Shown here piece by piece: positions 1 to 9,494 of a stretch of 32,460 nt of DNA. The translations under genes were made by a program, and so were the position numbers. This DNA is from Cohnella fermenti (GTDB taxonomy: Bacteria > Bacillota > Bacilli > Paenibacillales > Paenibacillaceae). The stretch's first letter is position 1. Each line of letters opens with the position of its first letter. The stretch lies in NCBI RefSeq assembly GCF_004801405.1, contig NZ_SSOB01000070.1:1-32460 (forward strand), given 5' to 3'. The notes under the pieces are model-generated. The model saw nothing but the letters and a program-made list of their open reading frames with translations, had not been told where the DNA came from and ran no database searches.

Positions 1-1
1 G

Positions 2-130
2 CGGTACGGGTTCGGCTACGCCCTCCACCCGGTCACCTACTGGAAATTCACTTCGTTCCTTTTCAGTCGTCCGGATCAACTGGAAAAAGAACAAAATGAT
101 CTTACAAGTACGATTATACGAGGAGGGTAG
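2..130 (+). CDS. Possible C-terminal end of an upstream gene (partial)
   Basis: An open frame enters at the left edge and stops with TAG at 128-130, eight bases before the permease start; the permease ribosome-binding site lies inside its last codons. In this transporter family the gene just upstream of an LplC-like permease is usually an LplB-like permease. The visible 42 residues (beginning RYGFGYALHP) are polar and do not clearly match an LplB C-terminus. Position and spacing are therefore the only support, and the frame may be chance or may contain a sequence shift. Confidence 0.25.
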   Translation, partial: RYGFGYALHPVTYWKFTSFLFSRPDQLEKEQNDLTSTIIRGG

Positions 131-137
131 TCAGAGG

Positions 138-1007
138 ATGAGTCGAACAACTGGAGAAAAAATATTCGGTGTCGTCAATATCATATTTATGCTGATCCTG
201 ATGGCGGCGACACTGTACCCCCTCTATTACGTGGTGATTGCCGCTATATCCAATCCGATGGCTGTATCGATGGGAAACGTTACGGTTTGGCCGCAGGGTC
301 TGGTATTGGATTCCTTCAAGAAAGTGGTCAGCATGGATAATATCTGGACGGCATATGGGAACACGATCTTTTATTCTGTCGTCGGTACAGCAATCAGCAT
401 GACGCTGACTATACTGGGTGGTTATCCATTATCCAAGCGGCGTTTAAATGGAAGAAAGACAATTACGATCTTCATATTAGTCACCCTGTGGTTTAACGCC
501 GGTATGATGCCGACCTATTTGAACTTCCAAAACCTAGGGTTGATAGATACACGTTTGGGTATTCTGCTTTGCTTTGCCGTTGATACGTTTTATGTCATTC
601 TCATGCGTACGTTTTTTGAGAATGTACCCGACTCGATGGAGGAGTCAGCCAAGATGGACGGGGCTAACGACTGGACGATTCTGACACGCATTTATTTACC
701 GTTATCCTTGCCTGCTCTTGCGACGCTGACCATGTATTACTTCGTAGGACGCTGGAACGCTTATTTCTGGTCGATGCTGTTGCTCAGGAATCAGGATTTG
801 GTTCCGTTGCAGGTCTTGCTGAAGAAGCTCATTGTTGAAGTTTCATATAATAATAACGAAACATTTGATATGAGCGCCAATGTCATGACGGAACAGACGA
901 TTGTTTATGCAACCATCGTTGTCGCCGTTTTGCCGATGCTTGTTATGTATCCATTCATTCAACGCTTTTTTATTAAAGGGATTATGGTAGGCGCAATTAA
1001 GGGATAA
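138..1007 (+). CDS. Carbohydrate ABC transporter permease, LplC/YtcP type
   Basis: Inner-membrane subunit of a binding-protein-dependent sugar or oligosaccharide importer (MalG-type fold). The 289-residue protein has about six hydrophobic helices and the cytoplasmic EAA loop that docks the ATPase (EESAKMDGANDW, then IYLPLSLPALAT), followed by a C-terminal helix ending in GIMVGAIKG, typical of LplC-like permeases. The ATG at 138 is preferred over an in-frame ATG at 96 because AGGAGG lies 11 bases before it. The solute-binding lipoprotein follows about 50 bases downstream on the same strand, so the two are very probably co-transcribed. No ATPase gene is visible; in this family a shared MsmX-type ATPase often serves several importers. 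The substrate is unknown, though the nearby lyase suggests an oligosaccharide. Confidence 0.9.
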   Translation: MSRTTGEKIFGVVNIIFMLILMAATLYPLYYVVIAAISNPMAVSMGNVTVWPQGLVLDSFKKVVSMDNIWTAYGNTIFYSVVGTAISMTLTILGGYPLSKRRLNGRKTITIFILVTLWFNAGMMPTYLNFQNLGLIDTRLGILLCFAVDTFYVILMRTFFENVPDSMEESAKMDGANDWTILTRIYLPLSLPALATLTMYYFVGRWNAYFWSMLLLRNQDLVPLQVLLKKLIVEVSYNNNETFDMSANVMTEQTIVYATIVVAVLPMLVMYPFIQRFFIKGIMVGAIKG

Positions 1008-1055
1008 TCTCTATTGGCAACAAAACAACGATTAATGAATCGGGGGAATAGAACG

Positions 1056-2696
1056 GTGAATAAACATCTCGCAAAGGGTTTACTGTTAGCGCTGCTTGGA
1101 AGCATGCTTCTGACTGCATGCTCCAACAACTCGAACAATGATGCCAACAATGGCAACACTGGTTCAATTGCTCCAACCAGTTCGTCTGCTCCTGAGGAGA
1201 CGCAAACGACGGGCTACAATGGCGTTGACATTCTGAAGGTATCGAAGGAGCCGGTAACGGTGTCCTTGTTCTATTCATTTGGGATCAATGGAGCGCCCAA
1301 AGGAGATATGCCAGTTTGGAAAAAAACAGCGGAAATCACGAATGTGACAATGAAGAATGTTGCCAATGAATCGATATCCGATGATCAGCAATCGTTAAAT
1401 ACGATGCTGGCGTCCGGTGATATTCCCGATATTATTCAAGGAAGCTTAACTATGTTGAATCCTGTTATTTCTCAAGGCGTGTTTATTGCGTTGGACGATC
1501 TAGTTGATCAATATGCGCCCAATATCAAGAAGTTTCTGGAGGATTATCCGGATGCGCGTCGTGCGGGCACCGCTCCGGACGGAAGCTTGTATGCGATTAC
1601 AGGAACGCTTGGCGGCGAGCCTGGTAAGGCGCTTCCAGCCGTGGGCTACTTTGTTCGCCAAGATTGGTTGGATAAGCTGAACCTGCAGAAGCCAACGACG
1701 CTGGAAGAATATAAGGATGTATTGTACGCTTTCCGGAATCAGGATCCGAATGGCAACAACAAGAAGGACGAAATTCCGTACTTCTTCCGTGACAAGGGAA
1801 TCGCGAACTTGCTGCAACTGTGGGGAGCTCACAAAGATTGGTATATTGGAGAAGATGATAAAGTTCATCAGGGAAAGGCCGAGCCTGAGTACAAAGCGGC
1901 TATGAAGGAACTCGCCCAATGGTATAAGGATGGCATTATCGATCCGGAAATTTTCACCCGCGGCTCACAAGCTCGTCAGTACCTTCTCGGCAACAATCTG
2001 GGCGGTTCAACGATCGACTGGTTCGCTTCGACTTCTGCTGTGAACGATGCCGTTAGAGAGCAAGTGCCGGATATTAATTTTGCAGCTATCGCGCCGCCTG
2101 CGGATGTTAACGGCGCTGTCAAGATGGATATTACCCGTCCGGCAATTCATGGTATGGCCTGGGGGATTTCGAGTGCTGCGAAGGATCCGGTTACCGTCAT
2201 TAAATATCTGGATTTCTTCTTCAGCGAGCCAGGTGAGATGCTTATGAACTATGGGATTGAAGGCGAGGATTACACCGTGGTCGACGGCAAGCCAGTACCA
2301 TCTGATGAAGCGATTAATTATCCGACCGGGTTTCCTTTCTACCTCAGAAGCATCGGGGCCGGCTATGAGATTGGTCGTCGCGGAAGTTCGGACAGCGAAG
2401 TGAATACGATGAACGAGATTGGCAAAGCCGGATTTACAATGTATGCGGACAGCAATTGGCTGACGCAGCCGTTTCCAACTCTCTCGTACACTGAAGAGGA
2501 AAGAAAAGCTATTGATGACGCGATGGTCAATTTGAAGCCATTTATTGACGAATACGAGCAAAAGGTCCTTATGGGAGCCGAGAATATAGATTCCTCCTGG
2601 GATAAGCATCTGGAAGAAATGAACAAGATGAATCTGCAGAAAGCGCTGGGTGCCTACAACAGCGCCTACGATAGGTACAAGACCGATAAAAACTGA
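1056..2696 (+). CDS. Extracellular solute-binding lipoprotein of a sugar ABC importer
   Basis: Membrane-anchored receptor that captures sugar or oligosaccharide outside the cell and hands it to the permease. The GTG at 1056 is preferred because a GGGGGA Shine-Dalgarno lies about nine bases upstream; TTG 1014 and ATG 1035 have none. From this start there is a classic lipoprotein signal with lipobox LTAC, making Cys22 the lipidated residue, followed by an Asn/Ser-rich linker. The mature part is a family 1-type solute-binding protein of LipO size (546 residues in all), with segments such as MLASGDIPDI and NGNNKKDEIPYFF that recur in Paenibacillus members. It pairs with the permease upstream. A strong hairpin terminator follows the stop. 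The sugar specificity cannot be read from the sequence. Confidence 0.92.
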   Translation: MNKHLAKGLLLALLGSMLLTACSNNSNNDANNGNTGSIAPTSSSAPEETQTTGYNGVDILKVSKEPVTVSLFYSFGINGAPKGDMPVWKKTAEITNVTMKNVANESISDDQQSLNTMLASGDIPDIIQGSLTMLNPVISQGVFIALDDLVDQYAPNIKKFLEDYPDARRAGTAPDGSLYAITGTLGGEPGKALPAVGYFVRQDWLDKLNLQKPTTLEEYKDVLYAFRNQDPNGNNKKDEIPYFFRDKGIANLLQLWGAHKDWYIGEDDKVHQGKAEPEYKAAMKELAQWYKDGIIDPEIFTRGSQARQYLLGNNLGGSTIDWFASTSAVNDAVREQVPDINFAAIAPPADVNGAVKMDITRPAIHGMAWGISSAAKDPVTVIKYLDFFFSEPGEMLMNYGIEGEDYTVVDGKPVPSDEAINYPTGFPFYLRSIGAGYEIGRRGSSDSEVNTMNEIGKAGFTMYADSNWLTQPFPTLSYTEEERKAIDDAMVNLKPFIDEYEQKVLMGAENIDSSWDKHLEEMNKMNLQKALGAYNSAYDRYKTDKN

Positions 2697-2719
2697 CAGC
2701 AGTGAGGCATTAAAGCCAA

Positions 2720-2757
2720 GCTCCTCCCGGGAGCAAGTCCGGGAGGAGCGTTTAAAA
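2720..2757 (+). terminator. Hairpin terminator after the solute-binding protein gene
   Basis: An 11-base perfect inverted repeat (GCTCCTCCCGG at 2720-2730 against CCGGGAGGAGC at 2739-2749) encloses an eight-base loop and is followed by a modest T-rich tail (GTTTAAAAT). It probably ends the importer transcript. The tail is short, so termination may be partial. Confidence 0.7.
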
Positions 2758-2901
2758 TAGGAGCTCGGATTAAATTGGGGGATTCGAGTCCGAACGAGGG
2801 GGGATGAGCGCAAAAAATGAATCATTACCCGAAAATGAAAGTGGTTTTCATGAATGCGCATGCCAAAGAAGTCCAAGGATATCCATTTTTAAAAACTGGG
2901 C

Positions 2902-4413
2902 TTATGCGGCAACCGGTTCGTTAAGCCATTGCTGAACGGTAGGCAACTGCTTTTGTTTTTTAGCTTCTTCCAACCATGCGTCAGCGTGCTGGCACATAGC
3001 GATGAGATAAACTCGAATATTCCAATGGCGTGAACTGCGACCGCGCGACCCCTCTAACTGGTAATCAATCTTCTGGCGCTTGATACAGCGCTCGACGCCA
3101 GTTCGCAACGCGTAATGCTTTCTCCATTCCTTGCTGTCGCGACGGATGCGCGGAAAAAGACGCGGATTGTCCGCCGTGGATGTGTAGAACGTCCTTCCAT
3201 AATCAGAAGGTGAGCAAGGTGTGGGACATTCCCATTTTCCGACTTTGGCGGGGCAGCGCCATTTGACGCGCGGTCGTCCGGAGTCCCTGCCCCAGCAGAT
3301 CATCTTGCGATTAATGGGGCAAACGGGAACGCCATCGGAGCCAACTTTCATTTCGTTATATACCAATTGCCCGGAGCGTCTGAGATTCAGGTCGATGATG
3401 CTGCTAACATCATCTCGCTCCAGCATGGTATAGATCGGGAGAGCGTCGTGGGCGGAATCCAAGATCGCCTCTCCCACCTTCCAGTCCGCGTACCAGTAGC
3501 GTAGTTCGCGGTAACCGCAAATCCACGATACGGCATCGTGCTGACTCGCGCGAAATAATCGCGGATAGACGGGCAGATCATACGGGCTGTCCGCGGCGGT
3601 AAACATGTAGAGTGTGCGTCCGTAGTAATACTTTTCACGGTAGCTGTCCCAGCCCCAATCCGCATCGGGATCGGAAAATTGCCGTTTGCAGTCGCATTTC
3701 CAGTTGCCCGACTTGCGGCAATCGCAAAGGAACTTGCCGAAGGAGCGCGCTCCGGTGCTGGCCGGGGATCCGTCACCGATGACACGAAAGGCCTTCGTAT
3801 CGCCAAGCAGTCCTTTTGCTGCGGAAGGCAGAACAAACATAGTTTGAAACAACTGCTGCAACAGGTCATGCTCCTTTGGGGTGTAGTGGATTTTGCCCTC
3901 GCGCAGGACGCGGGAGACGAGCCTTTCCGTAATCTTTGGGTTTTTGGGCTCCTGCTTTTGGTTCTTCTTGCCTTTCTTTCGCGGCTTCTTCAGTCGACGT
4001 TTGACACGTCCGGTCTTATGCGGAGTGGATGCCCGCCAAAGTCGGGAAAAAAAGTCGTAGAACGTCCCGACACCCGGCGACTCGCCAGGAAGGAAGCCGC
4101 AGAGAGTGGCATACACAGGCGTTGTGCGAATGGCGACGACTCCTTCGTCGACGCTCAGCCCGAGCTTGGTCATAAGGAGCAAGCAGCGGAGCATGTCGGC
4201 GGGATCGTGAGGTTTGCGTCCTCTTGGTTTAGAGGAGTAAGCCGAGCGAATCAAGGAAGCTGTAGCGGACAGATCGCTCGCTGTGATCCAGAAGATGATG
4301 TCACTGTAGAAGCGCTGCAAAAACAGCATAGCTTCCGGGGAGTTGTACTCCTTTCGCAGTTGTTCGCGTACGAAGGCCAGGTAGTCCTGGTGAGAACGAG
4401 AAACAGGCGTCAT
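2902..4413 (-). mobile_element. Insertion-sequence transposase, DDE type (IS1182/IS4-like, family uncertain)
   Basis: About 503 residues, apparently intact. The N-terminal part (around residues 60-125, with GRKPHDPADML) resembles the DUF772-like region of IS1182/IS5-type transposases, followed by a Lys/Arg-rich linker. Catalytic acids can be placed at IGDGSP (Asp218), ILDSAHD (Asp323 or Asp327) and RTGVERCIKR (Glu445), numbered from a TTG at 4425. Two cysteine clusters (CDCRKSGNWKCDC around 234-246 and Cys369 to Cys404) look like inserted metal-binding fingers. The start is ambiguous among TTG 4425, ATG 4419 and ATG 4413; the last has GGGG six bases upstream. Clear terminal inverted repeats could not be found on either flank. 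The element separates the importer genes from the lyase gene and is transcribed against both. Confidence 0.8.
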
Positions 4414-4540
4414 AGTCATCCCCAACTTTCTAAGAGATAGGCAAGGAAAATGCCTTCTCGGCGATTATTGGGGCGTTTCAGAAAAGTCAAGGGGAATATT
4501 TGTTCTCGCTCTGCTTTTGGGGGTGAAACAAATAAAGACC

Positions 4541-4556
4541 CTGGCCGTCAGGCCAG
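4541..4556 (-). terminator. Small perfect hairpin, possible terminator reading leftwards
   Basis: CTGGCC and GGCCAG flank a four-base GTCA loop. Read on the minus strand the hairpin is followed by GGTCTTTATTT, a weak T-rich tail, so it could stop transcription running into the transposase. On the plus strand it lies in the leader of the lyase gene, about 60 bases before its start, where it might instead affect lyase mRNA. Confidence 0.35.
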
Positions 4557-4616
4557 AGCTAATGCGGAATGATGAATTCCGAGAGACTTATTAAATCAAT
4601 TGGAGGGGATAAACTA

Positions 4617-7600
4617 ATGAAGCTGGAATGGAATAAGCCAAATAGGATAGTGTCTTTATTCATTTGTATTTGTTTGTTTATTCAATATGTGACAGCTTTG
4701 TTTATTCATACCGATGCGGCTGCATATGCTGCGGATACTTACAATCTGGACACTGTGATCGAACTTGAGAATACAGATTTTCAAGGAGCATTTTCGGTTG
4801 TAGGAAATGTATACGCTTCCGGCGGCAAATATATTGTAAACAATGACGGTAGTGGGAATTTGAGCGATCCCGACAGTCAGGATCCGGAAATTCTGCTGCC
4901 GTTGACAATGGAGGAAGCCGGCACCTACTATGTATGGCTTAGAGCGAACGCGCTTAATATCGGGCGGGATTCATTCTATATTGGCTTTAACGATGAAACG
5001 TTAAATAGTAAACCTTATGGCACAACATTCCCGGTCCACGAGGATGGGAGTTTCATCTGGGTGCGGGTGAAAACGGCGGCGCTTAGCGCGGGCCCAAATA
5101 CACTGAAGCTCTATCACCGAGAGAAAGGGCTTGAAATGGATGCAATCTATGTGACATCCTACGCATGGATTGATCCTGGTGCGGCTCCGCCGCCTACGTA
5201 CGCATTGAATACGACAATAGAACTGGAGGACACCCCCTTTCAAGAGAATTTCTCGGTGGAAGAGAGCGTGTACGCTTCCGGCGGCAAATATATATCGGAC
5301 ACCGTATCGAGCGGCAACTTGACCGATCCCGATAGTAAAATACCGGAAATTGCGATGTCGTTCGAGATTAGCGAGGCGGACACGTATTATGTGTGGCTGC
5401 GCGGCAACGCGGCGGGCAGCTCTGCCGATTCGTTCTATCTCGGCTTCAATGACGAGAAGCTGAGCGGCGGCTCTTACAGCAGCTTTCCGATTCGCGAAGA
5501 CGGCAGCTATAGATGGGTGCGAGTCAAAGCAGCTTCGCTCGAAGTGGGTACGAATACACTGAAAATCTATCATCGCGAGAAAGGACTCAAGATGGATGCG
5601 ATTATGGTGACCTCGAACGCGTTGAATAATCCCGCCAGCTCCGAGTACGTGGAGCCAGTTTACCCGATGCCTTCAGAGTTTACCCCGCCGGCGGGTCATC
5701 CGCGAATTTATTTTAGAAGTAATGATATTCCGGATATTCTCGCAAATAGCGTCAAGCCGCAAAACGCGGATGCGCTGGCTAAGTATCAGGCTAATTTGCT
5801 TTCAACCACGGATGGAAGCCTCCCTATTGTCCCGGGAAGCGCCAACTTTAACGCCGCGACGCTCGATGTCATTGAGAGCCGAGCGTTCGAATATGCGCTT
5901 CATGGCGATTCGCAGATCGGTCTAAGCGCCATTTCTGCAATGCGCAATTTTATGGAGACGGTGAGGTTCTCTTCGACAGACTATAATGGACAAGGGCAGT
6001 CCATATTCGTCACTGCAGAAGTGTATGATTGGTGTTACGCGCTGCTGACGAGCGAGGATCAGTCGAAATTCATCAATTTCGTGACGTCTGCGGCATCGCT
6101 TATGGAGATCGGATGGCCTCCGGTCAAACAAGGGGCCGTTGTCGGCCACGGGGTAGAAGGTCAGCTTTTGCGGGATCTGGCGGCTGCGGGAATCGCGATG
6201 TATGATGAACGTCCTGATATATTTCAGCATACGGTTGGACGCATCTTCGCGGAGTATATCGATCCGAAATTATTTATGTACCAGGCGTACGCACACAACC
6301 AGGGAGAAAATTATATGCAGTACCGCTTTCAGTGGGAGATTCTGTCGACTTGGTTGTTCGATAGAGCTGGCTATTCCGAGATTTTTGGACAGGATCAGCA
6401 ATACGTGATGTATTGGCCGCTTTATGCCAGACGTCCCGACGGCGTGGTCCTGCGCGACGGCGACAGCAGCCGAAACAACAATGTGGTTGGCAAGTATGAC
6501 CCGTCGTTCTACCGCTCCATGCTGCTTGCAGGAAATTACTTCAACGATCCATATTTGAAAGAGGAAGGGATGCGGGAGTTGCCGTTCTTAAAACTATATG
6601 AACCGTTCAGCAATCAAACGATTAATCCGGTTGAATTTCTTGTGTTCAATAACCCGGATCTTGGCGGCCGGCCGGCCAGTGAACTTCCGCTGACCATGTA
6701 TTACCCTTCGCCAAAGGGAGGAATGATCGCCCGGACCGGCTGGGAGGATGGCTTCGATTCCCCTGCTGTCGTGGCGGAGATGGAGATTAATGAATGGTGG
6801 TTTGGCAATCACCAGCATCAGGATGCGGGTTCCTTCCAGATTTACTATAAAGGCGCACTCGCGACCGATTCAGGGTACTACAAGGCTGCTCTGACTACGT
6901 CTAGCCAGACCAATAACGGCAGCACGGCTTATGGGAGTCTGCATGACCTGGATTATAACAAGCGTTCCATTGCGCATAATACGATGCTTGTCTACGATCC
7001 GGACGAAGAGTTCGTTCGAGGGGGGGCCCGCGCTAATGATGGCGGGCAGCGCATTCCGAACGAAGGCAAGGAACCGAGAACGCTGGAGGAGATGCAGGAC
7101 CCGGCTAACGGATACCAAACAGGCGAGATTCTCGGTCATGAATTTGGTGAGGATCCTATGGAGCCGAAGTATACCTACTTGAAAGGCGATCTGACCCGGG
7201 CATACTCGGATAAAATATCCGAGTACGAACGAAGCTTCATGTTCCTGAATTTACAGGATGACGATCATCCGGCGGCGATGGTGGTGTTCGATCATGTCGT
7301 GTCCTCGAATCCCGACTTCAAGAAGACATGGCTGCTGCACGGGTTGGAAGAGCCAGATATTACGGGCAATCGGACAGTATTCAAGAACGAGCGCCCCGGA
7401 TACAATGGCAAATTGACAGTTGATACGTTGTTGCCGCAGGCGAGTGATGCTCAAATTGAGAAGGTCGGCGGACCCGGACAGGAGTTTATGGTCGATGGTA
7501 TCAATTACGACGCGTTGACGCTCCCGGATGGCAATAACGAAGGGGGAGGCTGGAGAATGGAGCTTTCCCCGCAAACGGCCAAAGCCGAGGATTATTTCCT

Positions 7601-8342
7601 GAACGTGCTTCAGGTGGGCGATGCCGATTCGGAGGTTGAATCATTGCCGGTTGCCAGAATTGAAACCGATGATGCGGCTGGCGTTGTTATTGCGGACCGA
7701 GTTGTCGTATTTGGCAAAAATAAACTGAGGACATCCGCAGATGTTGAATTCGAATTTTCGGGCGAAGGCGAATATGAATTAACAGTCGCCGATTTGACGG
7801 CAGGCACGTGGACGGTTGAACGTGACGGTATCACAATGGATGAGGCTATTGTCACGGAAGAAGGTGGAGTTGCCGTATTCCATGGGGAGCCTGGTGCTTA
7901 CAGGCTTTCCTATCTGAACGCAACTGCAGTTCGCCCTATCAGTCCCTTGAATCCGTCTGTCCATAATGAAACAGCTATTCGTGTCAATAACACGTTTGTA
8001 TACACCGAGGTGTCACCCTTTACCGAAGGTGGACAGCTATTGGTTCCTGTGGAGACCATCTTTAAGCATTTAGATATCCCTTTTGCATGGGATGAAGGAA
8101 CCCAGACCGCGACTGTAACCAAAGACGGGCAAGAGCTGATCATCACGAGCGGATCTTCGACTGCTTATCTGGATAATGAGCCGGTAGTTATGCAAGTTCA
8201 GGCAAGGATTATTGACGGCGTGCTTATGGCACCGGCTAGTCTATTGTCGTCGGATACTTATTTTGCTGATTTGAAAATGGATGATTTCGCACATGTCCTG
8301 TATGTTACGCCATCCGACGGGCTTGCAGTAGAGAATGAGTAA
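4617..8342 (+). CDS. Secreted heparinase II/III-family polysaccharide lyase with two carbohydrate-binding-like modules
   Basis: Predicted exported enzyme cutting uronic-acid polysaccharides by beta-elimination; the exact substrate is unknown. ATG 4617 has GGAGGGG eight bases upstream, whereas ATG 4569 has no site. A signal peptide ends near AYA-ADT. Residues about 41-181 and 194-340 are two similar beta-sandwich-like modules sharing YASGGKYI and HREKGLxMDAI, probably carbohydrate-binding. An alpha-toroid region follows, then the heparinase II/III-like sheet domain with NHQHQDAGSF (from Asn731), the His-rich active-site segment of the family. The C-terminus (about 1112-1241) resembles a copper-amine-oxidase N-terminal stalk domain (PF07833 type), likely a wall or self-association module. 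The total of 1241 residues is long for the family because of these extra modules. The isomerase gene follows after three bases. No lipobox or sortase signal is seen. Confidence 0.85.
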   Translation: MKLEWNKPNRIVSLFICICLFIQYVTALFIHTDAAAYAADTYNLDTVIELENTDFQGAFSVVGNVYASGGKYIVNNDGSGNLSDPDSQDPEILLPLTMEEAGTYYVWLRANALNIGRDSFYIGFNDETLNSKPYGTTFPVHEDGSFIWVRVKTAALSAGPNTLKLYHREKGLEMDAIYVTSYAWIDPGAAPPPTYALNTTIELEDTPFQENFSVEESVYASGGKYISDTVSSGNLTDPDSKIPEIAMSFEISEADTYYVWLRGNAAGSSADSFYLGFNDEKLSGGSYSSFPIREDGSYRWVRVKAASLEVGTNTLKIYHREKGLKMDAIMVTSNALNNPASSEYVEPVYPMPSEFTPPAGHPRIYFRSNDIPDILANSVKPQNADALAKYQANLLSTTDGSLPIVPGSANFNAATLDVIESRAFEYALHGDSQIGLSAISAMRNFMETVRFSSTDYNGQGQSIFVTAEVYDWCYALLTSEDQSKFINFVTSAASLMEIGWPPVKQGAVVGHGVEGQLLRDLAAAGIAMYDERPDIFQHTVGRIFAEYIDPKLFMYQAYAHNQGENYMQYRFQWEILSTWLFDRAGYSEIFGQDQQYVMYWPLYARRPDGVVLRDGDSSRNNNVVGKYDPSFYRSMLLAGNYFNDPYLKEEGMRELPFLKLYEPFSNQTINPVEFLVFNNPDLGGRPASELPLTMYYPSPKGGMIARTGWEDGFDSPAVVAEMEINEWWFGNHQHQDAGSFQIYYKGALATDSGYYKAALTTSSQTNNGSTAYGSLHDLDYNKRSIAHNTMLVYDPDEEFVRGGARANDGGQRIPNEGKEPRTLEEMQDPANGYQTGEILGHEFGEDPMEPKYTYLKGDLTRAYSDKISEYERSFMFLNLQDDDHPAAMVVFDHVVSSNPDFKKTWLLHGLEEPDITGNRTVFKNERPGYNGKLTVDTLLPQASDAQIEKVGGPGQEFMVDGINYDALTLPDGNNEGGGWRMELSPQTAKAEDYFLNVLQVGDADSEVESLPVARIETDDAAGVVIADRVVVFGKNKLRTSADVEFEFSGEGEYELTVADLTAGTWTVERDGITMDEAIVTEEGGVAVFHGEPGAYRLSYLNATAVRPISPLNPSVHNETAIRVNNTFVYTEVSPFTEGGQLLVPVETIFKHLDIPFAWDEGTQTATVTKDGQELIITSGSSTAYLDNEPVVMQVQARIIDGVLMAPASLLSSDTYFADLKMDDFAHVLYVTPSDGLAVENE

Positions 8343-8345
8343 TTA

Positions 8346-9467
8346 ATGATGAGAGAGCATAAATTACCAACGCAGCCGCTCAAGTTGTTGCCGAATCGAG
8401 TTTGGCGAACGTATGAGGGAGGCCTTCTGCTGGAGGCCTGGTCAGGCGCGATTGAGCCCAAAGACAGTTCGTTTCCGGAAAATTGGATTGGGTCCGTTAT
8501 ACGGGCCCATAATGTGGGAAGAGAGAGGTTCATAGAGGGTTACAGCAGGTTTATCGCTTCAGATGGTACTGAGCATTTGCTTAAAGATTGTGTAGAGCGG
8601 GACCCGCAAGCTTTTCTTGGAAAGCGTCATGCAGAGAAGTACGGAACGCAGACGGCAGTATTGGTGAAGGCGCTTGATTCAAGCGAGCGCCTCACCATCC
8701 AGGTTCATCCGGATCGTCGCTTTGCCAAGCAGAACTTCCAATCGGATTACGGTAAGACAGAAGCGTGGTATGTGCTGGGAGGCAGGACGATTAACGGAGA
8801 GGAACCCTATGTGTTGCTTGGCTTTAAACAAGGTGTGACAAGGGAGGTGTGGCGCAGATTATTCGAAGAACAAGATCTCGAAAGCATGAAAAATGCACTG
8901 CACAAGATACCCCTGAACGAAGGGGAAATATTCCTGATTGAGGGAGGCGTTCCTCATGCTATAGGCAGCGGTTGCTTGATCATCGAGATTCAGGAGCCGA
9001 CGGATTTGACCTTGCGAACCGAACGCACGACTCCTCGCGGAATGCTTGTCCCAGATCACGCTTGTCATCAAGGTATTGGATTTGATCGCATGCTGGACTG
9101 CTTCCATTACGAAGAACTGAGTTATGAAGATACAATGCGGAGATGGAAGAAGGAACCGCGCATCGTAAACACTACGCCAGATGGGACGGAGTGGAAGTTG
9201 ATTGGGGAGTGCGATACGAACTGCTTTCGCATGTATAAGCTGGATATTAGCGGACGGTACAGGATGAACGGAACAGGCGTATTCTACAATGCTATTATCG
9301 TCAGCGGCGCAGGAAAGATAGGATGGTCTTATGGAGAACTAAGCATAAAGGAAGGGGACTCGTTTTTTATCCCTGCAGATTGCGAGTTCGTACAGTACGT
9401 ACGTGAAGGAGGTACAAAGCTGCGAATACTGCTTTGTTTCCCTCCTCTTCCTCCTCAGGAAGCCTAG
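8346..9467 (+). CDS. manA: Class I mannose-6-phosphate isomerase
   Basis: Cytoplasmic zinc enzyme interconverting mannose-6-phosphate and fructose-6-phosphate. The zinc-ligand pattern is readable: IQVHPD (Gln119, His121), GKTEAWYV (Glu139) and GVPHAIGSG (His204), followed by the conserved EIQEPTDLTLRTE with an arginine at the active site. The C-terminal third is a second cupin-like barrel. At 373 residues it is longer than the roughly 315 of ordinary Bacillus ManA, mainly through an extended N-terminus. Only three bases separate it from the lyase stop and no clear Shine-Dalgarno is present, so translation is probably coupled to the lyase. The pairing suggests that the degraded polysaccharide yields mannose or a related hexose, which is inference. 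ATG 8349 is an equally possible start. Confidence 0.85.
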   Translation: MMREHKLPTQPLKLLPNRVWRTYEGGLLLEAWSGAIEPKDSSFPENWIGSVIRAHNVGRERFIEGYSRFIASDGTEHLLKDCVERDPQAFLGKRHAEKYGTQTAVLVKALDSSERLTIQVHPDRRFAKQNFQSDYGKTEAWYVLGGRTINGEEPYVLLGFKQGVTREVWRRLFEEQDLESMKNALHKIPLNEGEIFLIEGGVPHAIGSGCLIIEIQEPTDLTLRTERTTPRGMLVPDHACHQGIGFDRMLDCFHYEELSYEDTMRRWKKEPRIVNTTPDGTEWKLIGECDTNCFRMYKLDISGRYRMNGTGVFYNAIIVSGAGKIGWSYGELSIKEGDSFFIPADCEFVQYVREGGTKLRILLCFPPLPPQEA

Positions 9468-9494
9468 TGCATCAGAACGCAAATGAACCAACAT

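Noticed and set aside
2007..2876. 289-residue minus-strand frame over the solute-binding protein gene
   Set aside because: Lies opposite a well-supported lipoprotein gene, crosses the terminator and shows no family features.
3679..4440. 253-residue plus-strand frame over the transposase gene
   Set aside because: Shadow of the transposase, whose catalytic motifs are on the minus strand.
2760..4568. Terminal inverted repeats of the transposase element
   Set aside because: Only weak partial matches (for example around 2884-2900 against 4485-4505) were found by eye, too poor to define the element ends.
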